Below are positions 1 to 8,142 of a stretch of DNA of 64,000 bases, piece after piece. This stretch comes from Pectinatus haikarae. GTDB taxonomy: Bacteria; Bacillota; Negativicutes; Selenomonadales; Selenomonadaceae. The DNA is taken from the NCBI RefSeq assembly GCF_030813505.1, contig NZ_JAUSUE010000013.1. One strand, written 5' to 3'. The notes beneath the pieces are model-generated. The model saw only the letters and a program-made list of their open reading frames with translations, was not told where the DNA came from and made no database searches. Within the stretch, counting starts at the first letter, position 1. The number at the start of each line of letters is the position of its first letter. A program made the position numbers and the translations under genes.

Positions 1-542
1 TTCTGGATATAGAAAAATGAGCAGAGTAATTCGTAAATAAGGGTGGATATTTTATTCTCGTTCATGATATTTATATCACAGGTCAGCAGCTCAAAAATAC
101 TGTTGAAATTATGCTGAGCCTTGCAAGTACGTTCTCTGATAAAAAGACTTCCGCATTTTTCATACAATTCGTCGCAAAGCTTTTGGGAAAGTCCGCCAGA
201 AAAATGAAACCATTTGAAAACAGTAGTGTTTTCTACATAATAGACATTTTCATATTTACAGTCCAGCAAGACCATTTCATTTTCATTGGCTGTAAAATGT
301 CTGTTACGATACTTGAAAGTAAGACTGCCATATTTTACCCAAAACAAGATAAAGCAATCTAAATGTTTTCTGATTACCTTATATTGCGAATTACAATGAT
401 ATTCGGCTCCCCACAGGACATAGTGATGAATCTTTTTTGTGAAATCTGATGCTTCATAGAAATATATTCCCTGCTTTTCTGATATACCGGTTTCTTTTTT
501 TATGATTCCTTTTTGGGAAAAATTATTTTCATTTGAATTCAT
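1..542 (-). CDS. AraC-type regulator, N-terminal part (cut by left edge)
   Basis: An open frame runs from an ATG at 542 to the left edge (about 180 codons) with no stop. An AGGAG ribosome binding site lies just upstream on the minus strand. The translation begins MNSNENNFSQ. It carries a cupin-like stretch around residues 60-120 (ILFWVKYGSLTFKYRNR, then NEMVLLDCKYENVYYVE) followed by a helical part, as in AraC_binding sensor domains. The HTH domain would lie beyond the edge. It is transcribed away from the oxidoreductase at 839, and three other AraC genes in the window sit beside sugar genes, so a role in controlling the neighbouring operon is inferred. The DNA-binding half is not visible, so the class is likely rather than certain. 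Confidence 0.7.
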   Translation of the reverse strand, partial: MNSNENNFSQKGIIKKETGISEKQGIYFYEASDFTKKIHHYVLWGAEYHCNSQYKVIRKHLDCFILFWVKYGSLTFKYRNRHFTANENEMVLLDCKYENVYYVENTTVFKWFHFSGGLSQKLCDELYEKCGSLFIRERTCKAQHNFNSIFELLTCDINIMNENKISTLIYELLCSFFYIQ

Positions 543-838
543 AATGTCATCTCCTGATTATTGAGCAAGAAATGTAACTTTTAAGCCAAGTTATTAGACT
601 GATTAGTGTATAGATATATTGTAAAATAAAAACAGCTGCTAGAGTAATTTAATAAATAAGTTTTTAGTTTCAGGCAAGATTTTGTCCTATGTAAATGAAG
701 TTTAAAAAATGTTATGCGCGGGATTGTCCATTCCTTGGGAACGGCTGACTGAATAAAGGTATCAGCTTCTCTAATTGACCGCTTGCAGCGACGGGAATAT
801 CAGAATGGTAATTACTGAGCAGAAAAGGAGTGTTAAAA

Positions 839-1978
839 ATGAAACAGATAAGAATCGGAACTATCGGCGGCGCTGGATGGATCGGACAGGTGCATGCCAC
901 CTCCATGCAAAACGTTCAAAGAATTTACGAGGAAGATACGGGAATACCAGTATTTGAAATTGTATCAGATGTCAATGAAGAAAAATTAAAGACTGTACAG
1001 AAAAAATTTGGGTATAAACGATATACTGCAGATTGGAGAAATCTGGTGTCGGATCCTGACGTTGATTTGGTGGATATAGCTACCCCAAACAGTATGCATT
1101 ATGAAATGGCCAGAACAGCACTGGAAAATGGTAAACACGTGTTCTGCGAGAAACCGCTTACACTTTCCTGGGAACAGTCTGAACAATTATCTGCATTGGC
1201 ACAGGAAAAAGGAGTCGTTAATTATGTGGCATTTAATAATTTAATGAATCCTGCCAATCAGTATGTCAAAGAATTGGTTCAAACGGGCAAATTGGGAAAA
1301 ATTGTGAGAGTTGAGGGGACTTATGATCAGGATATGCTGTTGGACCCAAATATTCCAATTACCTGGCGGCATATAAATAAATTTGCCGGTTCGGGCGCTT
1401 TAGGTGATTTGGCGAGTCATTTACTGAGTGTGTTGCAAATGATTTTAGGAAATATTCGGGAGGTTAATGGTGTGTCCTCCACGGTTATACCGGAAAGACC
1501 CGTAAAAACGGACTCCTGCGAAAAAGCCAGAGTGGAAAATGAAGATGTTATTGGCTTCATGGTCAGATATGAAAATGGAGCAATAGGAACTGTCGGGGCC
1601 AGCCGGGTGGCGACTGGACGCAAAAATTATTTTGCATATGAAATTCAGGGAACTGAGGGAAGTGTAGTCTATAATCTGGAAAGAATGTGTGAGGTGAATG
1701 TTTATTTCAAGAAGGACGAAGGAAGGGATATGGGGTTCAGAAATGTACTTTTGAATCCGTATCACGAAGGTTATTCGGCATTTCAGCCTGCACCGGGAAT
1801 TGCAATTGCCTTTAATGATATGAAGATCATTGAAGCGCATACTTTGCTGTCGGCACTGACCAGAGGAACAGACTATATAAGCAACTTTGCTTTTGGAGCT
1901 AAGGTGGACGCTGTTATTGCGGCTGTACTGAGATCTGTAAATTCAAGGCAATGGGAAAAAGTATATGCCGGTAAATAA
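839..1978 (+). CDS. Gfo/Idh/MocA-family NAD(P)-dependent oxidoreductase
   Basis: This is a 379-residue protein with the family's N-terminal Rossmann motif (GTIGGAGWIG, residues about 6-15) and the cofactor/catalytic CEKPLTL motif near residue 105. It is expected to oxidise or reduce a ring hydroxyl of a sugar or cyclitol in the cytoplasm. The ATG at 839 is chosen because AGGAG at 826-830 sits 8 bases before it; a GTG at 830 overlaps that site. It is co-directional with, and 22 bases from, the IolE-like dehydratase at 2001, so the two probably form an operon acting on successive steps. It is clearly different from the true IolG at 10763, so the exact substrate is unknown. Confidence 0.85.
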   Translation: MKQIRIGTIGGAGWIGQVHATSMQNVQRIYEEDTGIPVFEIVSDVNEEKLKTVQKKFGYKRYTADWRNLVSDPDVDLVDIATPNSMHYEMARTALENGKHVFCEKPLTLSWEQSEQLSALAQEKGVVNYVAFNNLMNPANQYVKELVQTGKLGKIVRVEGTYDQDMLLDPNIPITWRHINKFAGSGALGDLASHLLSVLQMILGNIREVNGVSSTVIPERPVKTDSCEKARVENEDVIGFMVRYENGAIGTVGASRVATGRKNYFAYEIQGTEGSVVYNLERMCEVNVYFKKDEGRDMGFRNVLLNPYHEGYSAFQPAPGIAIAFNDMKIIEAHTLLSALTRGTDYISNFAFGAKVDAVIAAVLRSVNSRQWEKVYAGK

Positions 1979-2000
1979 AGTTCATGCGGGAGGCGCAAAC

Positions 2001-2897
2001 ATGTTTGAAAACAGAAAAATTCACTTAGGCATAGCGCCGATAGGTTGGAGTAATGACGATATGCCTTCATTAGGCGGTGACATATCGTTTGAGCAATGCG
2101 CCAGTGAAATTGCTTTAGCGGGATTTGAAGGAACTGAGGTAGGTGGAAAGTTTCCTGCGGAGCCAGAGATACTGCGCAAAGCGTTGAATATGCGCGGCAT
2201 ACACATTTCCAGTCAATGGTTCAGCTCATATCTGTGCTCGGTTTCCTATGAGGAAAATGAGAGAGAATTTGTTAAAACACTTGATTTTCTGAAAAAATTC
2301 AATGCAAAACGGGTAAATGTATGTGAACTGACCCGCTGTCTGTTTTCCTCTGAAAAATCTATGTTTGGAAAATTTAAACCGACAGCTTCCAGTGAAGAAT
2401 GGAAACGATTGTGCACCGGGTTAGACAAACTGGGAAGAATAGCTAAAAACAGAGGATTTAAAATGTGTTATCATCATCACATGGCAACTGTCGTACAGAC
2501 ACTGGAAGAAACAAAGCGCCTGATGGAGAGTACCAATCCGGAGTATGTATATTTATGCTATGACACAGGCCATTTTACATTCTCGGGTGAAAACGCCGTA
2601 CAAGCAGCGAAAATATTCAGCAGCAGGATAGGCCACGTTCATTTAAAGGATATACGGCAGAATAAAATGAAACAGGCGGAAGAGGAGGGTTTCAGATTCA
2701 GAAAAGCTGTTTTGGCCGGCTGTTTTACCATACCGGGAGACGGTTGTGTAAATTTCCCGGAAATATTTGAAATATTGGATAAATCAGGCTATGAGGGATG
2801 GCTGCTGGTTGAAGCTGAACAGGATCCGGGCATTGCCAATCCTTTTGAATGTGCAGTGCGGGCCAGAACATATATAAGGAAAACGACCGGATTATAA
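2001..2897 (+). CDS. IolE-like inosose dehydratase / TIM-barrel isomerase (divergent paralogue)
   Basis: A 298-residue AP-endonuclease-2-like TIM barrel. Family landmarks are GIAPIGWSNDDMP at the N-terminus, TEVGGKFP, YHHHM, CYDTGH, HVHLKD, IPGDG and VEAEQDP, which together match myo-inosose-2 dehydratase (removal of water from 2-keto-inositol). The ATG at 2001 is preceded by GGGAGG; an earlier in-frame ATG at 1965 overlaps the upstream gene and lacks such a site. Compared with the second IolE at 19370, the GTGVQT segment after YHHHM reads ATVVQT, and the VVAEQ region (which IolE has as a conserved EQ) reads NVCELT. These changes sit near the active site, so it may act on a different inosose. 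Confidence 0.82.
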   Translation: MFENRKIHLGIAPIGWSNDDMPSLGGDISFEQCASEIALAGFEGTEVGGKFPAEPEILRKALNMRGIHISSQWFSSYLCSVSYEENEREFVKTLDFLKKFNAKRVNVCELTRCLFSSEKSMFGKFKPTASSEEWKRLCTGLDKLGRIAKNRGFKMCYHHHMATVVQTLEETKRLMESTNPEYVYLCYDTGHFTFSGENAVQAAKIFSSRIGHVHLKDIRQNKMKQAEEEGFRFRKAVLAGCFTIPGDGCVNFPEIFEILDKSGYEGWLLVEAEQDPGIANPFECAVRARTYIRKTTGL

Positions 2898-3259
2898 TTG
2901 ATTTTAGACGATAATCAGGCCGCTCTGATAGTTTCTGCTGCTATAAGCGGTGAGTGAAGAGAATGCCGGTTCTTTAAGTTGGACAACTGTGGTATTCCTT
3001 TTTCTTTTACCAGTACTGGAGAAAATTTAAACAGCAACGCTGTTCCTACGATTATGATTTTACCGGTTGGCCGATGCAAAAAGCACTTCCACTTGTCATG
3101 CGGAAGTGCTTTTTGCATTTTAAAGGAAAGCAGGAAGACCGCGGAGGTGTTTTCAGACCGGCGCATTTCTGCCTCCGATAAAGCCACGGGCTGCCATATG
3201 AGATAAAAAGTGAAAGGCTCTTCTCTTTTGCATTATCAAAAGACAGCTGACCAACCAGA
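2898..3259. other. Intergenic region between convergent genes
   Basis: This 362-base gap contains no credible gene; the short open frames on either strand lack ribosome binding sites and recognisable sequence. It holds the hairpin terminator at 3076-3116. Confidence 0.6.
3076..3116. terminator. Bidirectional intrinsic terminator
   Basis: A perfect 15-bp inverted repeat (3076-3090 with 3102-3116) has an 11-base loop. The arm sequence GCAAAAAGCACTTCC puts an A-run in one arm and the matching T-run in the other, so it can work in both directions. It lies between the dehydratase ending at 2897 and the aldo/keto reductase ending at 3260, which converge. Confidence 0.85.
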
Positions 3260-4111
3260 TCAGTATATAGATTTATCCGGATCAGCTCCCAAAGTGTCCA
3301 GTACCTGCGGCAATTCATTAAGAAGCTCCATATCTCCGTCACTGAGTGCAAAGTCAAAGATCAGCGCGTTTTCTTTTATGCGATCAGGTTTTACGGATTT
3401 AGGCAGCGGCAGTATCTGTTTTTGCAATGCCCAGCGCAGACATATCTGTGCGATAGATTTACTATATTTTTCACTCATTCTCTGCAGTTCGGGCATCCTG
3501 AATATATCACCATGAGCCAAGGGCGACCAGCCTTCAACGACAATATTATTTTTATGGGCAAATTCAACCGTATCGACATGATTCAATCCCGGGTGCAGCT
3601 CTATCTGGTCTACCATGGGCGCGATCCGGCAATGATCAAGCAACGGACGCAGGTGCCGTATCATAAAATTGCTGACACCGACAGCGCGTATATATTTTTC
3701 CTGATAAAGTTTTTCAAAGGCTTGCCAAGTTTCCAATATCATTATTTGCCAGTCATGTTCATGTCCCTTTACTATCGGCCAATGTATAAGATATAAATCA
3801 AGATAATCAGTCTGAAGTTTTTTAAGCGATTCATGAAAAGCCTTTAATGTGTTTTCATACCCTTGATCATGATTCCACAGCTTACTTGTGAGAAAAATAT
3901 CGCTGCGATGCACACCGCTGCCTGCTATTGCTCTACCGACACTTTGTTCATTACCATAAATAGCTGCAGTGTCAATATGGCGATAGCCGATTTTCAGAGC
4001 GTCCAATACCGCTTTTTCCGCGGCACTGTCAGGTGTTTTCCAAGTTCCATAACCAATACAAGGTATCTTAACCCCATTATATAATTCATAACAATCTGTT
4101 AATTTCTGCAT
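3260..4111 (-). CDS. Aldo/keto reductase
   Basis: A 283-residue cytosolic NAD(P)H-dependent reductase of the AKR superfamily. The catalytic tetrad is complete: Asp47 and Tyr52 (HIDTAAIYGNE), Lys77 (LTSKLWN) and His110 (DLYLIHWP). The C-terminal coenzyme region (LPKSVKPDRIKEN) is also present. The ATG at 4111 follows an AAAGGG-type site and gives the usual family length (about 280); a longer frame to 4177 has no ribosome binding site. It stands between sugar-island genes and divergent from an AraC regulator, so it may reduce a sugar-derived aldehyde or ketone. Sequence alone does not fix the substrate. Confidence 0.88.
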   Translation of the reverse strand: MQKLTDCYELYNGVKIPCIGYGTWKTPDSAAEKAVLDALKIGYRHIDTAAIYGNEQSVGRAIAGSGVHRSDIFLTSKLWNHDQGYENTLKAFHESLKKLQTDYLDLYLIHWPIVKGHEHDWQIMILETWQAFEKLYQEKYIRAVGVSNFMIRHLRPLLDHCRIAPMVDQIELHPGLNHVDTVEFAHKNNIVVEGWSPLAHGDIFRMPELQRMSEKYSKSIAQICLRWALQKQILPLPKSVKPDRIKENALIFDFALSDGDMELLNELPQVLDTLGADPDKSIY

Positions 4112-4486
4112 GTAAATCGCCCTTTCTCTGCAATGCCCCAGCATATTCTGCCAGATAATAATTCCGAAAATCATCACAAGCAGAACAGGATGGATGAGAG
4201 TCTATAATTTCAACTCCATTCTTATACCTGTTGTGTATCATATTATAAATATTTTGATTAATTTTTATCAATATATTTATAATATGATGTTAATACGAGG
4301 TGTTAAGTTTGTCAATTTTTTTATGTAAAATGATAATTTTTTGATTGATAAAACCATAATTAATTTGTAATATAGTATGCAGAGACATATTTTACGATTG
4401 ATTATCCGCTTTACCGCACCTGCATGTGCAGATTACGCGACTGCGACAGCCTCTGAATATAAAAATCATAATCTCAGGGTGATAAA
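4112..4486. other. Divergent intergenic region
   Basis: This 375-base gap lies between the aldo/keto reductase (minus) and the AraC gene (plus). It is AT-rich and has the promoter at 4345-4373. No gene is supported. Confidence 0.5.
4345..4373 (+). promoter_or_regulatory. Sigma-A-type promoter of the AraC gene at 4487
   Basis: TTGATA (4345-4350) and TAATAT (4368-4373) are separated by 17 bases in an AT-rich stretch, close to the housekeeping consensus. The predicted start leaves a leader of about 105 bases before the ATG at 4487. Confidence 0.55.
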
Positions 4487-5374
4487 ATGACTATACAATA
4501 CTACATAAAAAAACCGTTTAAACAAGATTTTGAACAAAACGCAAAATTGCTGTATGCCTGCTTTGCCGATGCTGTGCAGACAAGCCTGCCTACAGTCCTC
4601 CACTCGCATCATGACCGATTGGAGCTTGTATATATATCTGAAGGACAGGGCCTGCATCGCATCGGAAATGGTCTTTATCATACAAAAGCCAATGATCTGC
4701 TGATTTTCAATAATAATGTCCTGCACGATGAATGTGCTAATCCCAATACAGGAATGAGTATATATACCTGTGCTGTAAAAAACATAAATCTATCAGATAT
4801 GCGGGAAAATGAAATTATTAGTGATGACTTTGAACCGATTTTGCACTGCTCTGATCAGGGAAAAATTATAAAAAACATATTTGAAGGAATGATTGGCCAG
4901 CTTGCAAATGACTGCTGCGATGCTGATAACATATGTCAATATTTGCTTAGTGCATTGCTGCTGGTAATTACCCGTCAGGTGCCCAAAACAAGAAAAGCCT
5001 TTTCACTAAGAGAAAGTGAGTTGGTAATCCGCATAAAACAATATATAGATGACCACTATTTGGAAGCACTGACTCTGGACGGTCTGAGTGAAAAACTGAA
5101 TATGAGCGATTCATATCTGTCACATAAATTTAAAAATTTTACCGGTTTTGCACCAATGGAATATATTATCCGAAGACGTATCGGAAAAGCTCAGTCATTG
5201 CTTATCAGCACAGATAAGAGTATAACGGCAATAGCGGCGGAAGTGGGTTATGAAAATAATAGTTATTTCAATACTCTCTTCAAAAAAATGGTGAGAAAAA
5301 CACCTCTGGATTACCGGCGTTATTATGTAGGAATAGAACAATATAATAAATTAAACCGGTTGTCCAAATTTTAA
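4487..5374 (+). CDS. AraC-family transcriptional regulator with cupin sensor domain
   Basis: A 295-residue regulator. Residues about 30-110 form a cupin sensor (LHSHHDRLELVYISEG, later VLHDE); the C-terminal 100 residues form the double HTH of AraC proteins (LDGLSEKLNMSDSYLSHKFK, then IGKAQSLLISTDKSITAIAAEVGYENNSYFNTLFKK). The start is supported by AGGGTGA upstream. It is a close paralogue of the regulator at 12070 and a more distant one of that at 9632; all share the HSH and LHDE cupin motifs, so they probably sense related small sugars. It likely controls the divergent reductase or the neighbouring isomerase and transporter genes. Confidence 0.9.
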   Translation: MTIQYYIKKPFKQDFEQNAKLLYACFADAVQTSLPTVLHSHHDRLELVYISEGQGLHRIGNGLYHTKANDLLIFNNNVLHDECANPNTGMSIYTCAVKNINLSDMRENEIISDDFEPILHCSDQGKIIKNIFEGMIGQLANDCCDADNICQYLLSALLLVITRQVPKTRKAFSLRESELVIRIKQYIDDHYLEALTLDGLSEKLNMSDSYLSHKFKNFTGFAPMEYIIRRRIGKAQSLLISTDKSITAIAAEVGYENNSYFNTLFKKMVRKTPLDYRRYYVGIEQYNKLNRLSKF

Positions 5375-5385
5375 TGGCTAAATAA

Positions 5386-5407
5386 GGCTGCAGTAAAAAC
5401 TACAGCC
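5386..5407. terminator. Possible weak terminator between convergent genes
   Basis: GGCTG (5386-5390) pairs with CAGCC (5403-5407), extended by AGT/ACT, around an A-rich loop. No good T-run follows on either strand, so the call is tentative. Confidence 0.35.
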
Positions 5408-5420
5408 TGTGAATGGAATA

Positions 5421-6362
5421 TTATTTACTGATAGTTTGGTTCAGTGCATCAATAGATGAATGAAGTCCTGCTTCCACTGACATTGTCAGATCTTCCATTT
5501 CCAAAGAAACAGCATCATTATAGCCCATCATTCTGACAACGGAGAAAAATTCTTTCCACCACTGCAGATCCTTGCCGCAGCCGACAGCCACATAATTCCA
5601 GCTTCTGTTTGCCGATTCAGTTACCGGTTTAGACTCGGGCAGGCCGTTAATATCGCATAGACCTCTTTCTATACGGGCATCCTTGCCGTGCACATGATAA
5701 AGAGCTCCTTTCAAAGCCCGCGCTGTGGCTATTGGGTCGGCTCCCATTACTATCAAATGCGATGGATCAAGATTCATGCCAATTATAGGATCTACCGCAT
5801 TTCGCAGCTTCCATAATGTTTCTGCATTATATACCAGCTGACAGGGAAATTCTTCTATAGCAATCTGCTCAATTCCGTTATTTTTACAGTGCTCCGTGAA
5901 ATTCTTCCACCAGGGAACGGCGATATCTTCCCATTGATAGCGAACTGTTTCCACCATATAGTCAGGCCATGAAACTGTTGATGTTATCCAGTTTGGAGTT
6001 TTATCTCCAGGAGCACCTGCCGGCAGGCCAGACATCATTACCAGCTTTTTTACCCCCAGTCTGCCTGCAAGCACGGCAGTAGAATACATACTTTTACTGT
6101 AAAAACTGCCTGTTTCTGTCGGCCATAATTGATTACCGGAACAATTCAGGGCAGCAATACGCATATTGCGGGCGGTCAACTCCTTCTTGTAGGCTTTCAA
6201 TTTACTGTCATCCGTCAATAGTTCTTCAGTAGGAACATGCCTGCAGCCGCCCCATCCGCCGGCAGTCATTTCGACCGCATCGATCCCCATTGATTTTACT
6301 TTATCAAGCATTTGTGTAAAGCTCAACTCTCCTAAAACGTCCGTGCATAATGATAAATACAT
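5421..6362 (-). CDS. TIM-barrel sugar phosphate isomerase/epimerase
   Basis: A 313-residue protein of the AP-endonuclease-2/xylose-isomerase-like barrel family. Visible landmarks are VEMTAGGWGG near the N-terminus, IEEFPCQLVYN, GMNLDPSHLIVMG (Asp/His metal-ligand region), YHVHGKDAR and SLEMEDL. Proteins of this type isomerise, epimerise or dehydrate keto-sugars and inososes using a bound divalent metal. CGGAGGT lies before the ATG at 6362. It is downstream of the IolT-type porter at 6588 on the same strand but separated by 225 bases with its own promoter-like elements. Substrate not recognised. Confidence 0.82.
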   Translation of the reverse strand: MYLSLCTDVLGELSFTQMLDKVKSMGIDAVEMTAGGWGGCRHVPTEELLTDDSKLKAYKKELTARNMRIAALNCSGNQLWPTETGSFYSKSMYSTAVLAGRLGVKKLVMMSGLPAGAPGDKTPNWITSTVSWPDYMVETVRYQWEDIAVPWWKNFTEHCKNNGIEQIAIEEFPCQLVYNAETLWKLRNAVDPIIGMNLDPSHLIVMGADPIATARALKGALYHVHGKDARIERGLCDINGLPESKPVTESANRSWNYVAVGCGKDLQWWKEFFSVVRMMGYNDAVSLEMEDLTMSVEAGLHSSIDALNQTISK

Positions 6363-6405
6363 TTTTTAATACCTCCGTTATTTAAATAATTAATATACTT
6401 GTAAT

Positions 6406-6433
6406 ATTCTATCGATATTATTTAGTATAGCAA
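6406..6433 (-). promoter_or_regulatory. Candidate promoter of the isomerase at 6362
   Basis: On the minus strand TTGCTA (6433-6428) and TAGAAT (6411-6406) are 16 bases apart, about 45 bases before the start codon. The match is moderate. Confidence 0.4.
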
Positions 6434-6587
6434 AGCGCCTGATTAAGTGTTAATGATATCTTGCTGTTATAAGCATGAATATAGAACAGACACCACAAAG
6501 TATTATAAAATATTGCAGAAATAACAACCTGCTGCATTATTTAATTTAAACTGCGCCTCATAAAGTTTGACAAAATTTCCATAATTG

Positions 6588-7988
6588 TCATCTGTATCTT
6601 CCTGACCGAAAAGCCAGTTCTATTTCTTCCAGACTTTTTCCTTTAGTTTCGGGCACATAATTTTTTACAAAAAATATTGAAAATAATCCTATTATAACGA
6701 AAATTGCAAAAGTAAAAAACAGACCAATAAGATTGAGCAGAATGGGAAAGAATAAACCTATCAGAAAATTGACTATCCAGACAAAAAATACACATACTCC
6801 CATTCCCAGCCCCCGCAGCTGCAGCGGAAAGAATTCTGCCAGAAGGAGCCAAAAAACAGGTGCTATGCACCCCTGCATAAAGGCAAGAAATGTCACGGTA
6901 AGTGCAAGAACCACATAAGGTAAATGAGGATCACCAGACATGTATTTGGATACCAGAGCCAGACAAGCCATTACTGAAGTTGTTCCGGACAGCCCAATTA
7001 AAAACATCGGTACACGTTTTACCTTCCCAACCAGAAACATGCCAACGCCAACGGCTATGACAGCTATAAGACCGTTCAGAGTATTGGCGATCAATGCCGC
7101 TTCCGTACTGAACCCGGAAGTCTTTAAAATTTGTGTACCGTAAAACATGATCGTGTTGACACCAGTAGCCTGTGAAGCTGCTGCCACACCTATCCCAATA
7201 AATACTACACGTCTTACCCACGGAGTAGTAAGCTCGCGCCAGGAAATTTTCCTTATGTGATTTTCTGTTGCTATGGCATTTTTAATAGATTCCAGTTCAC
7301 CTACAGCTTCGGCACTGGAACAGCGTATTTTTTTCAAAACACCCAAAGCTTCGGAAATTTTACCATTATTGATCAACCACCTTGGTGATTCCGGCATTTT
7401 CAACATTCCTATGAACAAAAATATCGCTGGCAGAGCAGCTATTATCAGCATGTATCGCCATACATGTCCTGTGTCACCAAAATAATGACCTAAAACGGCA
7501 TTGCAGATAAATGCAGTAAATTGTCCGATGACTATCATCCATTCATTTTGGGTGACCATACGCCCGCGTTTTTCAGTCAGAGACATTTCAGCCAAATAGG
7601 TTGGCACCGTAACAGAAGCACCGCCTACTGCTATACCAAGAAAAAATCTGCCGATGATCATTATTCCGGCATTGCGTGATAAGGTACATCCCACAGTAGC
7701 TGCAAAAAAGAGGACCGCCAGATACAGAATAGTTTTTCTCCTGCCGATGTAATCAGACAGCTGTCCGATTATTACAGACCCCAAAGCGGCACCGAATAAT
7801 AATCCGGCAACCACAAAACCTTCTGTAGATGGAGTAAGATTCAACTGGTCCGGTGCTGACATATATGGCAGTGCTCCGTTAATAACTCCGGTATCGTAGC
7901 CGAATAACAGTCCGCCGAAAGTGGATATGATCATTATTACCGTCAACGATTTATTGGCATCAGCATTTAAAGTATTTTTCTCTTGCAT
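6588..7988 (-). CDS. iolT: MFS sugar porter, IolT-type inositol:proton symporter
   Basis: A 466-residue, 12-helix permease of the sugar-porter family, closely resembling Bacillus subtilis IolT. Signatures include FGGLLFGYDTGVINGALPYM, GRRKT after helix 2, RFFLGIAVGGASVTVPTYLAEM, PESPRWL before the central loop, and PETKGKSLEEIE at the C-terminus. It would import myo-inositol or a related cyclitol across the inner membrane. The ATG at 7988 is preceded by AAGGGGA; a longer frame starts at 8042 inside the terminator hairpin and is rejected. A second paralogue lies at 13172. An intrinsic terminator ends 23 bases before this start. Confidence 0.87.
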   Translation of the reverse strand: MQEKNTLNADANKSLTVIMIISTFGGLLFGYDTGVINGALPYMSAPDQLNLTPSTEGFVVAGLLFGAALGSVIIGQLSDYIGRRKTILYLAVLFFAATVGCTLSRNAGIMIIGRFFLGIAVGGASVTVPTYLAEMSLTEKRGRMVTQNEWMIVIGQFTAFICNAVLGHYFGDTGHVWRYMLIIAALPAIFLFIGMLKMPESPRWLINNGKISEALGVLKKIRCSSAEAVGELESIKNAIATENHIRKISWRELTTPWVRRVVFIGIGVAAASQATGVNTIMFYGTQILKTSGFSTEAALIANTLNGLIAVIAVGVGMFLVGKVKRVPMFLIGLSGTTSVMACLALVSKYMSGDPHLPYVVLALTVTFLAFMQGCIAPVFWLLLAEFFPLQLRGLGMGVCVFFVWIVNFLIGLFFPILLNLIGLFFTFAIFVIIGLFSIFFVKNYVPETKGKSLEEIELAFRSGRYR

Positions 7989-8010
7989 ATCCTGTCCCCT
8001 TTCAATATAT

Positions 8011-8055
8011 AAAAAAAACAGGAGCATCATTGGGAGGATCATCTGATACTCCTGT
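8011..8055 (-). terminator. Intrinsic terminator between oxidoreductase and porter
   Basis: On the minus strand a 12-bp stem (8055-8044 with 8029-8018, one G-U pair) is followed directly by eight Ts (8018-8011). It ends transcripts of the oxidoreductase at 8143-9321. Its T-run lies only 23 bases before the porter ATG, so read-through would be the only way for the upstream promoter to serve the porter. Confidence 0.8.
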
Positions 8056-8142
8056 CAATACAAACACTTTAACCCACGATTAATCTACCTAAAACACTCC
8101 ATCGTATGCATCGTAATTCCTGAATTTGGCATAAAATTTTAT

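Noticed and set aside
111..362. Plus-strand frame of 83 codons at the left edge
   Set aside because: It is the reverse of the truncated AraC gene, which has a good start site and cupin-like sequence.
1965..2000. Earlier ATG for the IolE-like gene
   Set aside because: It overlaps the upstream gene and has no ribosome binding site; the ATG at 2001 has GGGAGG at good spacing and matches the IolE N-terminus.
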